Numbered from the stretch's first letter, positions 1 to 9,662 are shown. The stretch is DNA of 64,000 nucleotides from Corynebacterium sp. (GCF_030532715.1 NZ_JAUNKO010000004.1:62001-126000); one strand, 5' to 3'. Notes: generated by a model from the letters alone, not told the origin. Made by a program: numbers and translations.

Positions 1-71
1 GGGTATGGTTCCCATAGGGATGGTGCTACCGTCCGCTCGAGCCTGCAGAAAGTTGGAGAAAGGAAAGGGCT

Positions 72-1436
72 TTGGCTCTGCAAGTCAACCACTTCAGGCA
101 GGTCCCAGTTGTAGTTCTCTTGGCGGTAACGATTGTTGCCTTCTTCGGAACTGCGTGTGCCTGGGCCTGGCTGACACAAGTGGACCCAAACCCCATGGTT
201 GCAACCTCGCTGGGGATTGTTTTTTGCCTTGTGTCCCTCACCGCAGTGGTGTTGCTGGGCCGGGTTTGGCAGGCGTTGGTGCAGCTTTCACCAACGGCGC
301 TGTTAATGACGGTGTTTCCGTGGATCGTTGATGATATTCGCGCCGTACTTCCAATTGTGTTGATGGTGTCCGTCACGGTCCCGTGGATTTCACACGCTGT
401 TACCCTGCCGTTCTACCGGCCGCTGCAACATGTCAGCCGTGCCGATGAACGAGAGTTTAATTTCCAACTCATGCGCCTCACCCCGGCCATCTTGGGTTTT
501 GCGGTGTTGCCGCTCATGGGGTTTGCGTTGTTCATGACCACCACACACACGTGGGGCACCGCCGAAGTGTTCGGTTATGTGCTTGGCTTGTTCACGAATC
601 TTGTGTTCGCGTTGTCGTTGATTCCCGCCCAAGAGCTACGGAAAGCGAACTTCCTGTTTGCGGGTTGGGTTTGTTACGCGTTGTTTCTACTGCTGTTCCC
701 GCATTTTTGGTTTTTTGCGCCGGTGGCCGGAATGGTGCCTCAACTGGCGCTAATTGGCGGCGCGGTGTGGGGTTTGGTGGCCCCTGCCCGCCCCGATCGG
801 AGCACTCTGTTGTGGGATCTCGGCCTCGGTTTGCTGTTTGGCGGCATTCTGTGGGCGGACAAGTTTTTCCTCATTGCCCTGTATGCCTCACGTATCGACG
901 TGGTCACTGTGTATGTGGGTCTCATTCCCGTCGTGGTGGGCATGGCGGTGTTTTTCAGCTCGCAATACCCGTTGATCCGCCAGAACGTGGATTCGTTGAT
1001 GGTGGGTATACACCAAACCCCGCTATCCGGGTTACGAAACACCATCAGACTTACCCGGAACAATGTTGCGCGGTGCTTTGCGCTGACGTTGAGCGTTGCG
1101 GCGGTGACGTCGTTAGGGGTGTTGTTGGTGTCATCGGCGCTGGGCATGGAGCACAACCTGCTGAGTTTGCTGCTGTTTCTTGTACCCATTCCGCTGTTGG
1201 CGTTCCACCTCGCAGTGTTTCAACTGACGCAGTTGTATATGCATGCGCAAGCCGCCGTCTATTCGGGCGCGTTTTGCCTTGTGGTGATGCTGGCGTTGCT
1301 GGTGGGGCCTATTCCGGGGCTTGTTGTGGCTATGGTTTCGGCGGTGATCGGGGCGGTGGGTGCGATTCGCAGCGCCTCGCGCCGCATCGACGACGCCCCG
1401 TTTGAAATGTTTTGGCAGAAAGCAGTGCAGTGGTAA
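72..1436 (+). CDS. PelG-like polysaccharide exporter, multi-pass membrane protein
   Basis: This 454-residue protein is almost entirely hydrophobic, with about a dozen predicted membrane segments and short loops. Its size matches PelG, the inner-membrane transporter of the Pel exopolysaccharide (about 455 residues). The assignment rests on this architecture plus the immediately following PelF-like glycosyltransferase, because PelF and PelG act together in known Pel systems. I chose the TTG at 72, which is preceded by a purine-rich aggaaaggg ribosome site at about 60-68. The gene overlaps the next one, which suggests translational coupling. Upstream partners of the locus would lie left of the window. 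It could instead be another flippase of the MATE/MOP superfamily, and the substrate is not shown by the sequence. Confidence 0.7.
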   Translation: MALQVNHFRQVPVVVLLAVTIVAFFGTACAWAWLTQVDPNPMVATSLGIVFCLVSLTAVVLLGRVWQALVQLSPTALLMTVFPWIVDDIRAVLPIVLMVSVTVPWISHAVTLPFYRPLQHVSRADEREFNFQLMRLTPAILGFAVLPLMGFALFMTTTHTWGTAEVFGYVLGLFTNLVFALSLIPAQELRKANFLFAGWVCYALFLLLFPHFWFFAPVAGMVPQLALIGGAVWGLVAPARPDRSTLLWDLGLGLLFGGILWADKFFLIALYASRIDVVTVYVGLIPVVVGMAVFFSSQYPLIRQNVDSLMVGIHQTPLSGLRNTIRLTRNNVARCFALTLSVAAVTSLGVLLVSSALGMEHNLLSLLLFLVPIPLLAFHLAVFQLTQLYMHAQAAVYSGAFCLVVMLALLVGPIPGLVVAMVSAVIGAVGAIRSASRRIDDAPFEMFWQKAVQW

Positions 1437-3124
1437 CCAATACGAAATACCGATTCCCTGGCGATGACACCCCATTGGACATGGTGGACGTTGCCATCGT
1501 CATGGAGTCCACCTATCCATTCCTTACCGGCGGGGTTTCGGCAGTGGTTCATGACATTGTCACCCACAATCCAGACCTCACGTTCGGGATCATCCACATC
1601 GCGTGGGATTCGAAGGCTCCTTCGAAGGATTTGTATGGGGTGCCGGGCAACGTTGCTTGGGTGGACGTACTGTATTTGTCGCTGGAGGAGCACCGTGAAG
1701 GTTTCCAAGCGGCGGTGAAAGACGACGCCGTCGGTGACCATAACGCTGGTGAACTCGTGCGCGCTGTGGCTGCGGGTATGCACGATGATCCCGAGCTGCT
1801 GCGCCGGTTGTACATTGATGCGGTGAATCCCCAGACTCGCACGTGGCGCTTGTGGTCGCTGTTGCCGCGCCGCGATCTGATGGCCGCGGTGCTAGAAGGT
1901 GCGGGCCAGGCGGATGATATTCGCTTGGACGAGTTATTTTGGCTGATCCGGGATTTCTTCTCTTTGATGTATGCGTTGCTGGATCGCGTGCATCCGCCGG
2001 CGCGGGTGTACCACGCGCACACCACGGGCTATGCGAGTCTTGTTTCCGCTGCGGCGGCGTTGCAGCATAACGGGAAGTTCCTGCTCACGGAGCACAACCT
2101 GTATGTGCAGGACACAGTGAATACGCTGTTGGATCGCAGCATGAACCTGCCGGTGACGCTGGATTCTCCCCGCGAGCTTTGCAATAGTACGTTCGAGAGG
2201 TTTTGGACGCATTGGTGGGTCCGGCTGGGCGCCCTGCTGTATCCGATGACAGACCACATCACGTACCTGTATCCGCGCGCGATCGAGGAAGCCAAAGATC
2301 TCGGCGGCGACCCACAGAAATCGGAAATTTTGCCGAATGGCATTGTGTGGGAGGACTTCGAGTACACCCGCCGGCGCCGCCAAGAGGTGATTGACAACCT
2401 GCCCGCAAAGAAGACGTGGCGGTTTGTGTGTATTGCTCGTGTGGTGCCGATCAAAGGCATTATCGAGCTCATTGACACGGTGGATGAACTGCGGCAACGA
2501 GGCGTGGATAATGTGGTGGTGGATGTGCTCGGCCCGACGAACCACTTGCCGGAATATTACGAAAAGTGTCTCGAGCACATTGAGAAGCTGGGCTTGCAGG
2601 ACAAGGTGGTGCTGCGCGGCTCGATGAAGGTGCGCGACGTGCTGCACGATTACGATGCGCTCATTCTTGCGAGCTTTAACGAGGGGCAACCGGTGGTGGT
2701 CCTGGAAGCTATGGTCGGTGGCTTGCCGGTGATTGGCACCCGGGTGGGCGGCATGGACCAGATGGTGCTGGACCCGCTCCTGGATCAAGACGAACACGTT
2801 GTTGGACCGTGCGGTGATTTGGCGGAGCCGGGCGACGTGGTGGAGCTCGCGGATATTGTGCAGCGCATCGTGTTTGACAAGGACCTGTACCTGCGCTGGC
2901 ATGCTAATGCGCTCGCCCGGCCGCATACCATCTTCCTGATGGAACAGGTGATGGTGCGCTACAACGCCATTTATCGACGCCTCGGGGCCGGCGCCAACGT
3001 ATCCCGTACAGCTGACTTGGGTCGCGGCCGATTCGACATCGTGATTGGTGCATGGCAGCGGCGGCCGAAGCAGGCTGCATTGCAATCGGTACCAGGGGGT
3101 GTTGGCCGTCATCTCGCAGGATAG
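1412..3124 (+). CDS. PelF-like GT4 family glycosyltransferase
   Basis: This 570-residue GT-B glycosyltransferase probably works in the cytoplasm and polymerises an exopolysaccharide from nucleotide sugars. The N-terminal stretch with MESTYPFLTGGVSAVVHDIV is typical of the PelF/DUF3492 half. The C-terminal half carries the GT4 donor-site EX7E motif (Glu424 to Glu432, in EGQPVVVLEAM) followed by GGLPVIGTRVGGM. The start is uncertain. TTG at 1412 gives the longest frame, and GTG at 1430 overlaps the stop of the transporter gene and would give a coupled start. P. aeruginosa PelF has about 507 residues, so this one is slightly long at its C-terminus. It overlaps the following hydrolase gene. Confidence 0.8.
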   Translation: MAESSAVVTNTKYRFPGDDTPLDMVDVAIVMESTYPFLTGGVSAVVHDIVTHNPDLTFGIIHIAWDSKAPSKDLYGVPGNVAWVDVLYLSLEEHREGFQAAVKDDAVGDHNAGELVRAVAAGMHDDPELLRRLYIDAVNPQTRTWRLWSLLPRRDLMAAVLEGAGQADDIRLDELFWLIRDFFSLMYALLDRVHPPARVYHAHTTGYASLVSAAAALQHNGKFLLTEHNLYVQDTVNTLLDRSMNLPVTLDSPRELCNSTFERFWTHWWVRLGALLYPMTDHITYLYPRAIEEAKDLGGDPQKSEILPNGIVWEDFEYTRRRRQEVIDNLPAKKTWRFVCIARVVPIKGIIELIDTVDELRQRGVDNVVVDVLGPTNHLPEYYEKCLEHIEKLGLQDKVVLRGSMKVRDVLHDYDALILASFNEGQPVVVLEAMVGGLPVIGTRVGGMDQMVLDPLLDQDEHVVGPCGDLAEPGDVVELADIVQRIVFDKDLYLRWHANALARPHTIFLMEQVMVRYNAIYRRLGAGANVSRTADLGRGRFDIVIGAWQRRPKQAALQSVPGGVGRHLAG

Positions 3125-4154
3125 TCGGGTGCGTCCGCGTCTCGGTTGGATCCGATATGCGGGCCCCCTGAGCGAAGAGGAAATCGAACAGGCCGCTGGG
3201 AAATTCCGGGCCGTGATCTTGCAGCCGTGGGAATCCGACAATGCGCGGCGGCTCCGAGAGGCGGACCCTAATATAACAGTGTTGGCGTACAAGTGTTTGT
3301 CTTCGGTGCGCACCTATGAGCAGGGGCCTGTGTATTCTTCCGGTATTAGTCCGGCGCAGGCAGAGCAGCTGCAATCTTCGGTGGCGGCGCCAGAATGGGC
3401 GGGCTACCCAGGGCACGTGCAGCAAAAGGTCTGGGACGACGCTTACCAGCGCGCCTGGGTAGATAGCGTCACCACGGAACTTGTCGCATCGGGGTTCGAT
3501 GGGGTCATGGCAGACAACGATGTCTACGCGGATTACTACGGGCACGGGTTGAACATGGAGCAGGTGCGGGCTGGGCTGGAGGCGATGCTTGCGCAGGCCG
3601 GGGCGTCGTTACGCCAGCACGGGTTGCTGTTGGTGCCGAATATCGCGGAATCCCGCCGGCAGCCGGGGCGGTGGGCGCGGCACGCACGTTTCGGCGGTGG
3701 CTACGAGGAATGCTGGCTGGGTTGGGGCAGCGCGAACGATGGCTGGTTGAGCGTAGAGGATTGTTTAGCGCAGGTGGCGGAAATGGACCGCGAGGGGTTG
3801 ATCATCGCCCGCGTTCCCGGTACCGGCGCGGACGATGACCCCTACCTGCGGCTCGCGCTCGCGGCGGCGTGGGTGTTTCTGCCGCACCGTGATATTGCCG
3901 TGACCGCCACAAGTCATGACGGCTACCATTGCATGCCGCTGTTGGCGGAGGCGGAGCTGGACCTAGGCGTGGCCGTCGGTGAAGTTTCCGCATGGCGGGC
4001 TGCGGGTGTGTTTTCTCGGCGTTTCCAGCACGGCATGGCTGTGGTGAACCTGGGTGATCATCAGGTAACGTTTGGCTATCAGCGAAGGCTTGTAACACTC
4101 CCAGCCCGCAGTGGGCGAATTTTCCATTCGGAACAAGCTTGCGATGTGGAATAA
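3099..4154 (+). CDS. putative glycoside hydrolase (GHL15/GH114-like TIM barrel)
   Basis: About 351 residues. Barrel-type signatures include an N-terminal RLGWIRY strand, VILQPWESDNARRL, ITVLAYKCLSS, and the acidic stretch GFDGVMADNDVYADYYG. That stretch resembles the catalytic Asp region of putative glycosyl hydrolase families related to GH114 and GHL15. No signal peptide is visible, so the enzyme may be cytoplasmic or exported by another route. The start is not settled: a GTG at 3099 and a TTG at 3102 both lie just after a CAGGGGG run and overlap the end of the PelF-like gene. In known Pel systems a hydrolase (PelA or its Gram-positive equivalent) accompanies PelF and PelG, so a role in trimming or releasing the polymer is inferred. 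The family call is from pattern only. Confidence 0.55.
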   Translation: MLAVISQDSRVRPRLGWIRYAGPLSEEEIEQAAGKFRAVILQPWESDNARRLREADPNITVLAYKCLSSVRTYEQGPVYSSGISPAQAEQLQSSVAAPEWAGYPGHVQQKVWDDAYQRAWVDSVTTELVASGFDGVMADNDVYADYYGHGLNMEQVRAGLEAMLAQAGASLRQHGLLLVPNIAESRRQPGRWARHARFGGGYEECWLGWGSANDGWLSVEDCLAQVAEMDREGLIIARVPGTGADDDPYLRLALAAAWVFLPHRDIAVTATSHDGYHCMPLLAEAELDLGVAVGEVSAWRAAGVFSRRFQHGMAVVNLGDHQVTFGYQRRLVTLPARSGRIFHSEQACDVE

Positions 4155-4528
4155 CTCGTGCGAACCGCATAAAATCCTAGCGCACGGAAGCTCGTGCAAA
4201 GGCGAATCCCAAGGGTTTTCAATATGCAAATTTATATTGCGAACTTTTGATTATATTTCCGGGTTTCCGCAGGTAAATGCGGTGGCTCGAGCAAGGTTAT
4301 TAGTGGCAGGCAACCTATTGTGGTGGGTTTCTTATCGGCAATTACGTTTCCCACTGGGCGGTGATTGCAGTAGCGTCAACCACACTTTAGAAAACCTTCA
4401 GGATTGCAGTGTAAAGTTCCACGGGCATATGTGCTCACTGTGGAAGACGATTCAGCACAGGGGGTTCGCAGGCATCGTCTCGCCCACCGCGGCGAGCCTG
4501 AAAGAGAAAGGGCAAAGGTAGGACACGA
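4155..4528. other. intergenic region with AT-rich inverted repeat
   Basis: There is no convincing gene in these 374 bases. A 136-codon open frame crossing it (4111-4521) overlaps the hydrolase gene and has no recognisable protein character. At 4220-4239 there is an inverted repeat, CAATAT then eight bases then ATATTG, inside an AT-rich patch unlike the surroundings. The promoter of the acyltransferase gene is expected here. Confidence 0.4.
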
Positions 4529-7018
4529 GTGGCCAAGAAACGGTCTCCCAGGAAAACAACACGAGTTCAACCCAAGCCGCGGGTTCGCAACAACAAACTC
4601 GTCGAGGCGCGGGTGCGACGACTGGCACGAACCCGACACCACGCGCATCCGCCCGAACTCGAACCCATCGATTCCGCAGATGTTGTCGAGCGCGACGGCG
4701 CCGAGCCCGCCGAGCCGCCACGCCAGCAACCTGAGCAAGTGCGGGAGCTCGTTGACGATACTGACGTCCCTGAGCTGGAGCTTGCTGAAATTCCCGAAGC
4801 TCCGCCGTCGGAGGCTCCGACGGTAACCTTCCCGGCGCCGGAGGCCCCAACAGACAGCTTCCCCGTGCCCGAAGTGCCGCCGCCGACTCCGAAACGCGAC
4901 ACTCCTGCGCGTTCCGACGCTCCCGAGCGGCCCCCGGTGGACGATACCCCCTCCGGCGCCCCAACCCGACAGTTTGCGGCCCCGGAGCCCGAGCAGGTTG
5001 CGGCGTTGGCTACCGTGGCTCCGCCCGTGGCACCCGCACCTGCCGAGCCTGTACCAGTTGAGCCCGCACCTGTCGAGTCCGCAGTGCCGACGCCCGCAGT
5101 GTCGACGCCCGCGGAGTCAAAGCCGCCGCAGCAGGGCACTCCCGCGAAAGCGGGGTGGAAGCCGCGGATTCGTATTCGCCGCGTGACGGGCATTGATGGC
5201 CTTCGTGGTTTAGCGGTGCTGGTGGTGGTGATTTACCACTTCTTCGGCGATTTGATGCCTGGTGGTTTCTTAGGCGTGGACATGTTCTTTGTGCTGTCCG
5301 GCTTTTTGATTACCTCGCTGTTGATTCGCGAACGCGCCGTGACCGGCAAAATTGACTTGAAGGACTTTTGGCGGCGCCGTGTGAGGCGCATCCTTCCCGC
5401 GGCGGTCGCCGTTCTTGTCATGGTCACCGCCTTCGCAGGCATGGTGGGCGGCGACCCAGCTGTAGGGCTCGTGGCGCAATTCTTCGGCACGTTGCTGTTT
5501 GTGAATAACTGGGTGCAGGTGGCGGAATCGGCGAGCTATTTCGCGGACTCCGGGGTGCAGATTTTCGCCCACTATTGGTCCCTCGCGGTGGAGGAACAGT
5601 TCTACGTCATTTGGCCGCTGCTGTTTGTGTTGCTTACTGCGAGCAGGTTTGTGCGTCAGCACATCCGTTGGTTCGTGGGGGCGATGCTGATTGGCTCGTT
5701 TGCCTGGATGCTGTACCTGTATGATCCCGCGCAGGACCCCACCCGGGTGTATTACGGCACCGACACGCACTCTTTTGGTCTGCTCATCGGTGTGCTGCTG
5801 GCGCTTACCGCGACCACCACTGTGGGCAACCCGGATGCGGATAGCTGGCCAAAGGAACGGTTGCCGCTGGGTCGCATCGCCGGGTTGGTGGGTTTTATCG
5901 CCCTACTCGGGCTCATTGCAATGGTGATGCTGGTGCATGACACGCACCCGTTCACCTACCGTGGTGGGTTGCTTTTGGCGTCCGTGTTGACCGCGATTGT
6001 GCTTACCACCGTGGTGTTGGAAGCCGGGCCGGTGAACAAGATTATGAACCTGCACTTTATGCGCTGGTTGGGCGAGCGATCCTTTAGCTTGTATTTGTGG
6101 CATTGGCCGGTGATTATCTTGCTGGAGCAGGTTATTCACAACCTTGGGCTCACGGTGCCGTCGTGGCTCATTGGCGTGACCTCGTTGGTGATCAGCTTGC
6201 CGGTGTGCCATTGGTCCTATCAATGGATCGAGACGCCGATCCGCCGCCACGGCTACAAGGCGGTGCTGTGGGATGCGCCCGGCACGAAGCCGTTGTTCCT
6301 GCGTGCCGTCAGCAGTGCCGTGGGTGTGGCTGTGGTGGTTATTGCGGGAGTGGCCATTGCCAGTTCCCCGAACGAAACAGAGCTGGAACGCGACCTGGTG
6401 ACGCTCGCGGAGCAGCAGGAAGCGGCGTCGAAAGCCGCGACCGCGTTGGTGCCAGCGGCGGAAGCAGCGGATGTGACCAAGCCAATCATGGGTCCGCAGC
6501 TGGTGCCTACCGGGGACCGTATTACCGCGGTCGGAGACTCTGTGATGCTGGCGAGCCTGCCCGCGCTGGAAGAACAACTGCCTGGCATCCATGTGGACGC
6601 CGCAGTGTCCCGTACCATTAGCGCGGCGCCGGAGATCGTCTCGGCGCTGAAGGATGCTGGCGCGCTGGACCCGTTCTTGGTGTTGGGCTTTGGCACCAAC
6701 GCGCACCTAAGCCAAGATCACCTGCGCCAGGTTATGGATATTGCCGGGCCGGAGCGTGTGGTGGTGTTGGTCATGCCGTACGGTGACCGGTCCTGGATCC
6801 CAAACTCCCACGAGGAAGTGAAGATCGCCGAGGAAAAGTACCCCAACCTTTATGTTGCTAACTGGTGTCAGCGGGCACGCGCCGATCACGCCCTCCTGCG
6901 GAGCGACCTGATTCACCCTTCCGATCAGGGGACACAGGCCTACGTGGACTCCATTAAGTATGCGTTAGAGCAGTGGGGTAATCACAGGAAGATTCCGATT
7001 GGGGAGTGTGGCGTGTAG
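4529..7018 (+). CDS. acyltransferase (OafA/YrhL type) with C-terminal SGNH domain
   Basis: An 829-residue envelope enzyme with three parts. Residues 1 to about 215 form a charged, then Pro/Ala/Glu-rich low-complexity segment, probably cytoplasmic. The acyltransferase-3 membrane domain follows, beginning at GIDGLRGLAVLVV with the conserved His237 in VIYHF, and has about ten membrane spans. After a last helix comes an extracytoplasmic SGNH-like domain with a GDS motif (Asp670-Ser671) and a DxxH motif (Asp793 to His796). Proteins of this layout move acyl groups across the membrane onto surface glycans; O-acetylation of a wall or capsule sugar is likely but the acceptor is unknown. GTG start at 4529 after AAAGGTAGGA. 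A hairpin terminator follows. Confidence 0.85.
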   Translation: MAKKRSPRKTTRVQPKPRVRNNKLVEARVRRLARTRHHAHPPELEPIDSADVVERDGAEPAEPPRQQPEQVRELVDDTDVPELELAEIPEAPPSEAPTVTFPAPEAPTDSFPVPEVPPPTPKRDTPARSDAPERPPVDDTPSGAPTRQFAAPEPEQVAALATVAPPVAPAPAEPVPVEPAPVESAVPTPAVSTPAESKPPQQGTPAKAGWKPRIRIRRVTGIDGLRGLAVLVVVIYHFFGDLMPGGFLGVDMFFVLSGFLITSLLIRERAVTGKIDLKDFWRRRVRRILPAAVAVLVMVTAFAGMVGGDPAVGLVAQFFGTLLFVNNWVQVAESASYFADSGVQIFAHYWSLAVEEQFYVIWPLLFVLLTASRFVRQHIRWFVGAMLIGSFAWMLYLYDPAQDPTRVYYGTDTHSFGLLIGVLLALTATTTVGNPDADSWPKERLPLGRIAGLVGFIALLGLIAMVMLVHDTHPFTYRGGLLLASVLTAIVLTTVVLEAGPVNKIMNLHFMRWLGERSFSLYLWHWPVIILLEQVIHNLGLTVPSWLIGVTSLVISLPVCHWSYQWIETPIRRHGYKAVLWDAPGTKPLFLRAVSSAVGVAVVVIAGVAIASSPNETELERDLVTLAEQQEAASKAATALVPAAEAADVTKPIMGPQLVPTGDRITAVGDSVMLASLPALEEQLPGIHVDAAVSRTISAAPEIVSALKDAGALDPFLVLGFGTNAHLSQDHLRQVMDIAGPERVVVLVMPYGDRSWIPNSHEEVKIAEEKYPNLYVANWCQRARADHALLRSDLIHPSDQGTQAYVDSIKYALEQWGNHRKIPIGECGV

Positions 7019-7038
7019 CACTTGAATACGCGCAGCGT

Positions 7039-7080
7039 TGGGGCTGGCCTGGGTTTTCATCCCGGCCAGCCCCAAACTTT
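7039..7080 (+). terminator. intrinsic terminator after acyltransferase gene
   Basis: Stem of eleven perfect pairs (TTGGGGCTGGC at 7039-7049 with GCCAGCCCCAA at 7065-7075), a central extension, then ACTTTT. It lies 21 bases after the acyltransferase stop codon. Confidence 0.75.
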
Positions 7081-7268
7081 TAAGGTTAGCTTTAAGGTTT
7101 AGGGGTGACCGGACTATCTAAAATCTTGGCAAACGCTTAAGCTTCCTACGTAAAAAGTTATTAATTGCCTGAGGTGTCAGCTATTCAACGCTGGGAATGC
7201 GACCGTACGACAGTTTCTTGTGGGGAAGAGTCGCCTGAGCGCAAACTGAACGAATTAAAGGAAGCACA

Positions 7269-9491
7269 TTGAGAACTAGCCTTCGCGCCGAAACGTTCGG
7301 TGGGGTGCGCCTGCTGCGCTATCTCGTGGTTTTTGCTACCGCGCTTTTGCTGGTGGCAGGGTTGACCATGCCGCCGGCACATGCGCAGCAAAACGACCAG
7401 CCCACGACCACTGCATCGGAAGCGGATACGTCCGCCACCACAGCTACTGCGGAACCCGAAGTGGGTGAGCAGGCCGCGACGTCGCAAAGCGAAAGCGAAA
7501 ACGCGGAGCCTGAGAGCCCAGCGAAGGCTGAGCGCGCCGACATTGCGCCCGCAACCCCAGCTGCCGTTGTTATCGACGACATCACTATCGTCAACGACCG
7601 CACCAGCACCAGCCAAAACGAAGCCCTCATTCAATGGCAGCACCTCACCGTGCAGTGGAGCTGGCATGCAACAGGTGACGTGCTCGAAGGGCAAACCTTT
7701 AGCATCGAGTTCCCTGAGCAGCTCAACCTTAGCCACGATGAAGAGTTCTATCTTTCCTCGGGCAGCGAACCGCCACACCCAGACAACGGTATTTGTCGGG
7801 CCACGGCGCGGCCAACCCCTAGCAAAGTGGTGTGCACCATCGGTAAGAACTTCGCGGAAAAGGACGACGTCCACGGCAAACTGTCCATCCGCGCCCAAGC
7901 CGTGCAAGCCTGGGACGGCGAGCATGTGGTGTTCAATGTCAACAACGGCGAACAGAAGAGCGTGAGGCTGCCCGGCCCGAAAGGCACCATCACGGGGCAG
8001 ATCGACGAGGCCCCGAAATACCCGGTGAAGTGGGGCTGGTACAACGCTGATCAGCAAACCGTCACCTGGCGCATCCACATCCCCGGCGACAAAGCTGCTG
8101 CCCTGGGCGCATCCCCCATGGTGATCAACGATGTCCTGTCCGGCCACGGGCACGTGTACGTGGATAACTCGTGGCGCGCAGGCGAATACGAAATCATCGG
8201 TACCATCACCCCCGACGTTGACCGGCGCACGCGCGAGCCGAAGGAAGTGCTCAACGTCGCCGTGGATATCACTGACGGCACCAAGGCGAAGGTTACCGTG
8301 AACCCGCCGAAAGACGGCTGGAACAAGGACCGCTACTACTTGGTGGAGTATCGCACGAAAACCGCCGACGGCAAGGAAGCACCGTTCGCCGCCGTAACGA
8401 ACAATCTGGCGGAAATCGACTCCATCGGTACCCTGAAGCGGAGTGTGAGCCGTTCGCAAACCGGCCAAGGCACCATTGAAGGTGTAGACCGTCGGTCTGT
8501 GGAAGTGCACAAGAAGCTTGCCCAGGATTCCGCGCCCGTGCCGGCTGGCACCGTGTTTAGCGTGCTCGCGGAATACAACTTCAATGGCCAAGACGTCAAA
8601 GAGCGCATCGAGGTTCCGCTTGACGGCTCCGCCAAGGGCAAGCAGGAACTCCCCCGAGGCACCAAAATAATCTTGAGCGAGCCGACCTTCCCGCAGGTTG
8701 CCGGACTCACGTTTGAACAGCCGAAGTTCGCGCCAGTGACCGCGGGTGACGCAAACGTGAAGATCTTGCAAGACGGCGCCAAGGCGGAAGTAACCACCGT
8801 GAGCGACGCAAACGTGCAGGTAGTCGTGGAGAACAAGGCGGTGACCAACAAGGCCTCATTCACCGTGGCCAAGAAGATCGCCGGGCTGAACGACGAGTGG
8901 ATGGACATCGCCCGCACCAAGGAATACACGTTCAACTACAAGTGCGGCGAGCACGGTACCGGCACCCTGAAGGTAAAGGGCGACGGGGAAGCCGTGTCCG
9001 TGGGCAAGTCCTTCCCAGTGGGCACAGAGTGCACCGTCACCGAGGATCGCGCCACCGCGGAGATCGACGGCGCGGAACTCACCACCGATGAAAGCGCCAT
9101 GACCCAAACCCTGAAGCTTGGGCCGGAAGCCGGAGCTGTTGCTGAATTCCAGTTCACCAACACCTACAAGGGCGGCGCATTACCGTCGAAGCCGTGGTGG
9201 CTGCTGCTCCTGCCGTTTGCCCTGGGCGCCGCTGGCTCCTCCGGCAGCAGCGCGAGCGGTTCCGCCGCAGGATCTTCCCAGTCTGCAGGAACGAATCAGC
9301 CCGGCGGGAATGACACCGCCCGCCAGGCTCCCGCCGCTGCTTCCCAGGATGCGCCCGCACAGCGGAGCGACAAGGGCGCGCAAGCGACCCTCGCGAACAC
9401 CGGTGCTTCCGTGCTCGCGGTCATCGCCATCGCAGCGATCGCGGTAGCCGCAGGTGTGTTCCTTATCCGTCGGGGACGCCGCGGTAACTAA
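7269..9491 (+). CDS. LAxTG-anchored surface protein with DUF5979-like domain
   Basis: A 740-residue secreted surface protein. The signal peptide spans residues 15-39 with a likely cut after AHA. A Ser/Thr/Glu/Ala-rich spacer leads into adhesin-type Ig-like domains (about residues 95-350) with IVNDRTSTSQNEALIQW. Further beta domains follow, and a DUF5979-like domain at about 525-634 contains paired cysteines. The C-terminus has a sortase signal, LANTG at 708-712, then a hydrophobic helix and RRGRRGN. This matches the LAxTG variant used by corynebacterial sortase substrates. A second hydrophobic stretch (LPSKPWWLLLLPFALG, about 637-652) precedes a Gly/Ser/Ala-rich linker, which is unusual. TTG start at 7269 after AAAGGAAGC. 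Likely an adhesin; the ligand is unknown. Confidence 0.8.
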   Translation: MRTSLRAETFGGVRLLRYLVVFATALLLVAGLTMPPAHAQQNDQPTTTASEADTSATTATAEPEVGEQAATSQSESENAEPESPAKAERADIAPATPAAVVIDDITIVNDRTSTSQNEALIQWQHLTVQWSWHATGDVLEGQTFSIEFPEQLNLSHDEEFYLSSGSEPPHPDNGICRATARPTPSKVVCTIGKNFAEKDDVHGKLSIRAQAVQAWDGEHVVFNVNNGEQKSVRLPGPKGTITGQIDEAPKYPVKWGWYNADQQTVTWRIHIPGDKAAALGASPMVINDVLSGHGHVYVDNSWRAGEYEIIGTITPDVDRRTREPKEVLNVAVDITDGTKAKVTVNPPKDGWNKDRYYLVEYRTKTADGKEAPFAAVTNNLAEIDSIGTLKRSVSRSQTGQGTIEGVDRRSVEVHKKLAQDSAPVPAGTVFSVLAEYNFNGQDVKERIEVPLDGSAKGKQELPRGTKIILSEPTFPQVAGLTFEQPKFAPVTAGDANVKILQDGAKAEVTTVSDANVQVVVENKAVTNKASFTVAKKIAGLNDEWMDIARTKEYTFNYKCGEHGTGTLKVKGDGEAVSVGKSFPVGTECTVTEDRATAEIDGAELTTDESAMTQTLKLGPEAGAVAEFQFTNTYKGGALPSKPWWLLLLPFALGAAGSSGSSASGSAAGSSQSAGTNQPGGNDTARQAPAAASQDAPAQRSDKGAQATLANTGASVLAVIAIAAIAVAAGVFLIRRGRRGN

Positions 9492-9514
9492 GTAACTCGC
9501 CGGTTTCGGTGACG

Positions 9515-9562
9515 CCACCGCGCCACGCAAGATTTATTTCGCGTGGCGCGGTGGTGTTGTTT
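9515..9562 (+). terminator. intrinsic terminator after surface protein gene
   Basis: Fourteen-pair perfect stem (CCACCGCGCCACGC at 9515-9528 with its complement at 9541-9554), a 12-base AT-rich loop, then TGTTGTTT. It isolates the surface protein gene from glmM. Confidence 0.85.
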
Positions 9563-9662
9563 AGTGGCGTGTCGGTTCGCCAGCGGCAACGATCGCTAGC
9601 TTTTGCGCTCGGGGAGGGGGAGGGGTGGGGCACCGTATGTGCGGGTAGGCATAATGGACTCC

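Noticed and set aside
4111..4521. 136-codon frame in the gap before the acyltransferase
   Set aside because: It overlaps the hydrolase end, has no ribosome site and no protein-like character.
7079..7110. DtxR-like sequence (AAGGTTAGCTTTAAGG) before the surface protein gene
   Set aside because: Only one half resembles the TTAGGTTAGSCTAACCTAA consensus; the second half is a direct rather than inverted repeat.
7185..8771. 528-codon frame antisense to the surface protein
   Set aside because: It mirrors the codon pattern of the real gene, and the composition (Arg/His/Gly-rich) is that of a shadow frame.
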